Shown: one piece after another, positions 59,637 through 64,000 of the stretch
Numbering within the stretch: the first letter of the stretch is position 1
How the letters are laid out: every line of letters starts with the position of its first letter
Assembly (NCBI GenBank): GCA_036245525.1
Contig: BTPG01000004.1
Location: forward strand, 166,171,945 to 166,235,944
DNA: 64,000 bases
Source: Semisulcospira habei
Lineage: Eukaryota; Mollusca; Gastropoda; Semisulcospiridae
Direction of reading: 5' to 3'
Notes under the pieces: model-generated
Told to the model about the DNA's origin: nothing
Seen by the model: the letters and a program-made list of their open reading frames with translations, nothing else
Databases searched by the model: none
Made by a program: the position numbers and the translations under genes

Positions 59637-60367
59637 TGTCACGTGGTCGTGGTCGTACTGTCATGCAGACGCACTCACGTAGAGTTCTAGTAAAGAAAAC
59701 CTCACTGGGCTGCAACTAGTCGTCACTCGTGGCACAAGGTTGTAGGACCCACTGGAGTAACAGTTCCAACAGTACTTTATTCTCACGATGCACTCTTAGC
59801 ACAATGTGTCCTTATTTTCATACACTGTCTCTTACAAATGCATCCTTATTTTGATACACTGTCTCTTACATGCACATACTGATACTTTTTAACACTCTCT
59901 TTCAGTTATACTATATCTCTGACCTACCTACCTTGGACTATAATCAGAGACTGACTCCAAGTAAGTACTGACTCCAAGCATTGTTACATTATTTGTGTGG
60001 TGTTGTCGGTGCGTCTGCGATAAAAAGTGAACCTTATGTTTTGACCATTAGTATATGTGCATTACGTAAGCGTCATAAAATGTAACCAGCATGTGTACTA
60101 CAAAACTTTGATGTCATGTTTGAGGTCACTAGAAAAATCGCGCTTTTTACAGAACCTTCCAGCTCAAGTTGATCTAGGTCAGATTTTAGTTAGCGAAATG
60201 TGCAACATTCAACTCGCACACAAAAAATCGATTGCAATTCTCCATGCAAAAGGAAACGCCGGAATCATACTAAAAAGATACGTGATTCTAATCAAAATAA
60301 CTCGACTGAACATCGGACCTTTTCCTATGATCAACACACACATGCCCTAAAAAATAGCACAACCACA
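59637..60367 (-). mobile_element. Diverged solo LTR of the gypsy family
   Basis: CACGTAGAGTTCTAGTAAAG, CTGGAGTAACAGTTCCAAC and, near the end, CTATGATCAACACACACATG match the LTR at 43449-44312 in order. It contains an extra TGATACACTGTCTCTTAC repeat (59819-59870) and a copy of exon 4's tail (59928-59953). Confidence 0.78.
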
Positions 60368-60382
60368 AATGATTCACCAACC

Positions 60383-60428
60383 AGCCAGCCTACTTTTGAT
60401 TACAGTCAAAGACTGTGTCAGTAAACAG
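60383..60428 (+). pseudogene. Duplicated tail of exon 4
   Basis: PTFDYSQRLCQ then TAA, followed by ACAGTACTGG, mirrors exon 4's PTLDYNQRQCQ, TAA and ACAGTGCCTGG. A further decayed copy is at 60732-60778 (STFDYGQRL). Confidence 0.7.
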
Positions 60429-60462
60429 TACTGGACTTCCCGCTCTACTGATCCACCAGTTG

Positions 60463-60723
60463 CCCCATCAGTTCAGCCCTGACGCACTACAGCAGGAGAT
60501 GGATCGACCATGATAATTCAAGGGCAGTGCCAGATTAGCTTGGCGCCGATCCATGATAATTCAAGGGCAGTGCCAGATTAGCTTGGCGCCTGTCGGCGCC
60601 AAGCTAATCTGGCACTGCCCTTGAATTATCATGGTCGATCCATCTCCTGCAACAGGTGCATAGTCGTTAGATGACGCCTCCAAAATTTGGGAAATTAGTA
60701 GGGCCGTCGGGCTGAATGAGTTA
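60463..60723. mobile_element. TTAA-type palindromic MITE with duplicated left arm
   Basis: Core 60500-60645; the left arm is present twice, then the foldback at GGCGCC..GGCGCC. Right end GGGCTGAATGAGTTAA (60708-60723). Confidence 0.75.
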
Positions 60724-61402
60724 ACCAAGCGATCTACAGTACTTTTGACTACGGTCAGAGACTTGTCACCAAACAGTGCTGAACCGCTTCTTCAAGTGTC
60801 CAGTCATCATTATCAGAATGTCATTTCCAAGCATTACCGTCAATAGAGTTATGTGGGCTTAGTTGTTTGTTTTTTTGTTGTTGTTGTTGTTTTGTGCTGT
60901 TGAGAAAGCAGCAAAACATTCTGTGCACGAGGCATTCTCTTTTTCCTGCACTACTTCTGGCCTGGTGACCTGCACGCGATATGTCAGTTTTATATTTACA
61001 ATAACGCGGCGAAACCCGTAGCATTCAGATTCATCCTGTAGTGGGAAGTGTGGTACAATAACTTGTTACAGTCTGGCAGACCCAGTTCCTAGGGTTCAGG
61101 GGGACAGGGGCAGTTATTGCGGCTTATCGAGTCCGACCTCAACACTGATCAATTCAGCGCACTGCAACTGTGACACTGATTTTCAACGGACAAAGTGTAC
61201 TTTAAGCGGACCTGTCACACACTGCAGTGCAACTGGGCTGACGTAGTCGGTGCAACTTCTGCAGCTTGGCTCTGGGGCCGAGGGTGATGGAGCACTCTAG
61301 CCAGGCCTGAGATGCATGCTTGAGTTGGAGTTTTGTGCTCGCCACGAGAGTGGAGCGTCTTGCGGGGTGGGACTTGTGTGGTACTGGAGTCACTTGCACG
61401 CA

Positions 61403-61500
61403 TAGTCCTGCGCCAGCCACTAAGCAAGGTGCTCCGCTATAACGGGGTGAGTGTTGTGGCGCTATAGCGGAGCACTTTGCTTAGTGGCTGGCGCAGGACT
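61403..61500. repeat. Palindrome with 38-bp arms
   Basis: Arms AGTCCTGCGCCAGCCACTAA..CCGCTATA and complement around a 22-bp loop, one mismatch (GGTG/CACT). No second copy seen. Confidence 0.85.
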
Positions 61501-61667
61501 AAGCTCACGCATGTAACTGGCCTCTTGGGCTCATACAACTGGCCCCTGGGGCTCACTCATGCAACTGACTGATTTGCAGAGATGGTCTGTTTCCAGCTTT
61601 TTCTGTGCATAATATTGTTCTCTTTCCTCCAAAGGCGACATTGCAGTTTAGGCGACCGCTCGGCGTC

Positions 61668-61742
61668 GACAGTTCAAGGGTGGTGCCAGAATGGCTTGGC
61701 GCCTTAGTCTATGCGCCAAGTTATTCTGGCACTACCGTGCCC
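61668..61742. mobile_element. Decayed palindromic MITE core
   Basis: GACAGTTCAAGGGTGGTGCC and GCGCCAAGTTATTCTGGCAC are the arms of the TTAA-type family; termini are lost. Confidence 0.65.
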
Positions 61743-62301
61743 TTGATTTGTCTTGTTCGAGTCCTATCTTGTGAGGCATCCATCAGAGTTTAATTTTTTT
61801 AAAAAGAGCATGTTCTTGCAATTGTAGTGGAAACTTTGTATGAAAACGTTTGGGTCCAACCCTTGTATGCTTGTATTACATGTCGCACGACTTGACGTTC
61901 AAACAGTAGACCGTTTCTGGAGATCAGAATTAGTTGCCGGAAAATTGCACATTTCGACATAAAAAATGGATTACAAGTCTGGACCGAAAGGGGCCATACT
62001 GTATGTCGGGGCTTTTGATTCGCTGTTTTCGGGGCAAGTTAGGTAAATACCCCCAGTGCGCGAAGGCCATCGGGCAGACGTCAGCCGCCGTTGACCCGCG
62101 CACGGGGGAGGGGGAGTACGACCTGAACACCAATCCAATCGGCGCACTTGGTTGACCAAGACATTGTGTAAGTGAACAAGCATCACCCGCTTCCCTCCCC
62201 CTGTCCACAGAATGAAGCATCATCCGCTTCCCTCCCCCCGTCCACAGAACGAAGCATCACCCGCTTCCCTCCCCCTGGCCGCAGATTATGTTTCTGAAAT
62301 C

Positions 62302-62450
62302 TGTTAACCCATGTAGCCCCGGGACCTTGCAGCAGGAGGTGGATAAGATTGACCATGATAATTCAAGGGTAGTGCCAGATGAGCTTGGCGCCTAAAGGAG
62401 CCAAGCTCATCTGACACTACCCTTATCATGATCAATCCATCTCTTACAAC
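62302..62450. mobile_element. TTAA-type palindromic MITE
   Basis: Left end TTAACCCATGTAGCCCC (62305), hairpin core 62353-62432 (AATTCAAGGGTAGTGCC and complement), right end decayed. Confidence 0.7.
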
Positions 62451-62465
62451 TGGTACATAGTCATT

Positions 62466-62512
62466 AGAGATGATCCTCATGAGCCCCCGCAATTGCGCGG
62501 ACTGGGGGATGA
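62466..62512. repeat. Decayed hairpin, CATGAGCCCCCGC family
   Basis: GATCCTCATGAGCCCCCGCA followed by GCGCGGACTGGGGGATGAT. Confidence 0.5.
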
Positions 62513-63150
62513 TGATGACGCGTGCCTCGTGCAGTCACACCGGGGCCACCTTCAACAGCAGAAGGGAATAAGGAATAGTGTTTTTGTAACCTTCTACCTA
62601 ATACCGCTGTGTCTTGACCTACAGACTGTTCTGATCAGCGAATGGTGACCCAATCTTTGTGCGTGTGCCCGTTCAGTTCACTCACGTTATACCAGATAAT
62701 TGATGACACGTAGCAAGCACACATCATACACACACACACACACAAAAACAACTGTTTTTACAAGTGAGCACAAGGTGTGTTTAGGAATTCATTTATTGTC
62801 TTAGTTTCCAAATACATGTTGACAAGTCTAATGCATTGAAGTGCAGATCAGAGTATAAGCATGCACTTTGGGAAATTCCAATCATGTACAGACAGAATCC
62901 GCTGCGTTCTTTGTCTGCTGCTACGGGTCTACCAGTCGACACAATGTGAATTCATAATCAGAAGGACGTGTTCCTTGTGCATTTTGTGGTGTGAATGTGT
63001 TTGCAAGTGTGTCCGAGTGTAAGCGGGTACGTGCACACCTGTAGGCAAGTGCTTATTTGTGTGCTCGCATGACTGTGCACAGGTGTGCATGCACGTTGTG
63101 TGTGTGTGTGCGAACAGTATGACGAAACGCAACAGATGTACTTTCTAATC
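62513..63150. other. Unassigned sequence
   Basis: Only a short (AC)n run (62729-62745) and a GTGTGT run (63098-63110). No gene recognised. Confidence 0.4.
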
Positions 63151-63157
63151 CAAGCCT

Positions 63158-63262
63158 ACGATGATATTTCAAGGTTGGTGTCAGATTAGCTTGGCGCCTT
63201 TGGGCTGGCTGACTGCCTTTGAGTGCCAAGCCAAGTGGGTACTATCACGGCCGCTCCATCTC
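63158..63262. mobile_element. Decayed palindromic MITE
   Basis: GATGATATTTCAAGGTTGGT and ATTAGCTTGGCGCC retain the arm sequence; the right arm is largely lost. Confidence 0.5.
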
Positions 63263-63304
63263 CTGTTACCAATACTAGGCACTCAGCAGACACTCTCAAA
63301 CAGG

Positions 63305-63375
63305 GTACCGGTTTTGTCGCCATGATTCCTGTTGAAATCCGCACGACAAAAAGCGCGACCGACATCAAAAGGGTT
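63305..63375. repeat. Short dispersed repeat also at 4678-4748
   Basis: CACGACAAAAAGCGCGACCG here and CACGACAAAAAGCGCTACCG at 4710, with similar flanks (GCCATGATTCCTGT / GCGATCATTTCTGT). Confidence 0.6.
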
Positions 63376-63875
63376 ACAGGAACATAAAACAAAGTTGTAA
63401 CCATGACAATATGGACACCTTTCCCTGGCTTCCCCAGTTCTTGATGCGAGCATCACACACGGCGCAGCAAAAGCACACGCAGAAAATAAGGGGCCCGTCA
63501 CCTGCGTGTTATTGCAACATAATGACGGTGTGATTGCGTGAACCCTAGCATACCGAGTACAAGCTCAATGCTGCTCTTACACTACCTCCTTCACTGTCCG
63601 GAAATGCCAACACCACCCACCCGATCAGACCCCCCCCCCCCCCCACCCCTGCAGATGCAGGCCGGGATCATGTTCCTTGCCTCTAGCCGACTGTTGATAT
63701 CCGCTCCCTCTGGATCAGATTACTGCTGATGCTCGGTCTGCCCTGCTTCACAGACATCACTCGGTGTCCAGTGGCAGCCCAGGGGTTCAGGCTCTAATGC
63801 AGACACCCACCAGGACATCAAACAGTACTGCTGGCTACAGTCACAAGAGGGTTAAGCTTGTACTCGGCAGTTCAT

Positions 63876-64000
63876 TAACTCGACACACCACAGCAAGACA
63901 TGGATCAAGCATGATAGTTCAAGGGTGGTGCCAGAATAGCTTGGCGCCCATAGGCGCCAAGCTATTCTGGCACCACCCTTGAGCTATCATGCTCGATTTG
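63876..64000. mobile_element. TTAA-type palindromic MITE, cut by window end
   Basis: Left end TTAACTCGACACACCACAGC; perfect-looking hairpin 63908-63992 (one mismatch) around TAGG.. at GGCGCC. The right terminus is beyond the window. Confidence 0.75.

Overview
The window is eukaryotic, non-coding-rich DNA, most likely from a mollusc and probably a gastropod. This is inferred from two intron-split host genes (a FAM20B-like kinase and a secreted PAN/EB/mucin mosaic protein), GT-AG introns with U1-type donors, several non-LTR and Ty3/gypsy retroelement families, many dispersed palindromes, and long minisatellites. I could run no database search; species and family names rest on motif recognition.

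Host gene 1 (2491-12341, +) is the 3' part of a FAM20-family Golgi kinase, closest to FAM20B (glycosaminoglycan xylosylkinase). Seven exons join in one continuous frame (321 residues) to a stop at 12339-12341. The signal-anchor exon or exons were not found and are presumably upstream. Host gene 2 (19260-59620, +) is a four-exon, about 455-residue secreted protein: signal peptide plus PAN/apple-like domain, Thr/Ser/Pro mucin stalk, EB module, C-terminal PAN-like domain. Every intron is phase 1, the signature of module shuffling. Its three introns (about 11, 8 and 20 kb) hold nearly all the transposons.

Transposon layout: a Jockey/I-like LINE (20880-22946, with a 3' remnant at 26071-26340) is interrupted by a rearranged Ty3/gypsy element (22947-26070) carrying an unusual coiled-coil segment and an integrase C-terminus upstream of RT. 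A truncated CR1/L2-like LINE copy (26343-27706, -) carries a TTAA-flanked MITE. Another LINE (31733-34848, +) carries an RTE fragment with a 13-bp target duplication. A further LINE (about 40660-50543, +) was split twice, first by a pair of inverted MITEs (41443-42835) and then by a 5.7-kb gypsy element with TATTC target duplications (43449-49196) that itself holds a 490-bp insertion. After an N-gap (50544-51043) come a LINE with an SGNH-hydrolase ORF1 (51044-54110) and a longer CR1/L2-like copy (55936-58950, -). A diverged solo LTR sits just behind the stop codon of host gene 2.

Tandem repeats fill much of the remainder. Several are seeded exactly at exon borders: a splice donor (3043 and 19615-19711), a splice acceptor (39402) and a stop codon (12339). 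A 376-bp repeat family (321-1709 and, inverted, 14479-15165) is flanked by 11-12 bp direct repeats both times, so it appears to insert as a unit; this is the best candidate for an undescribed mobile system here. At least four families of dispersed hairpin elements are also present.
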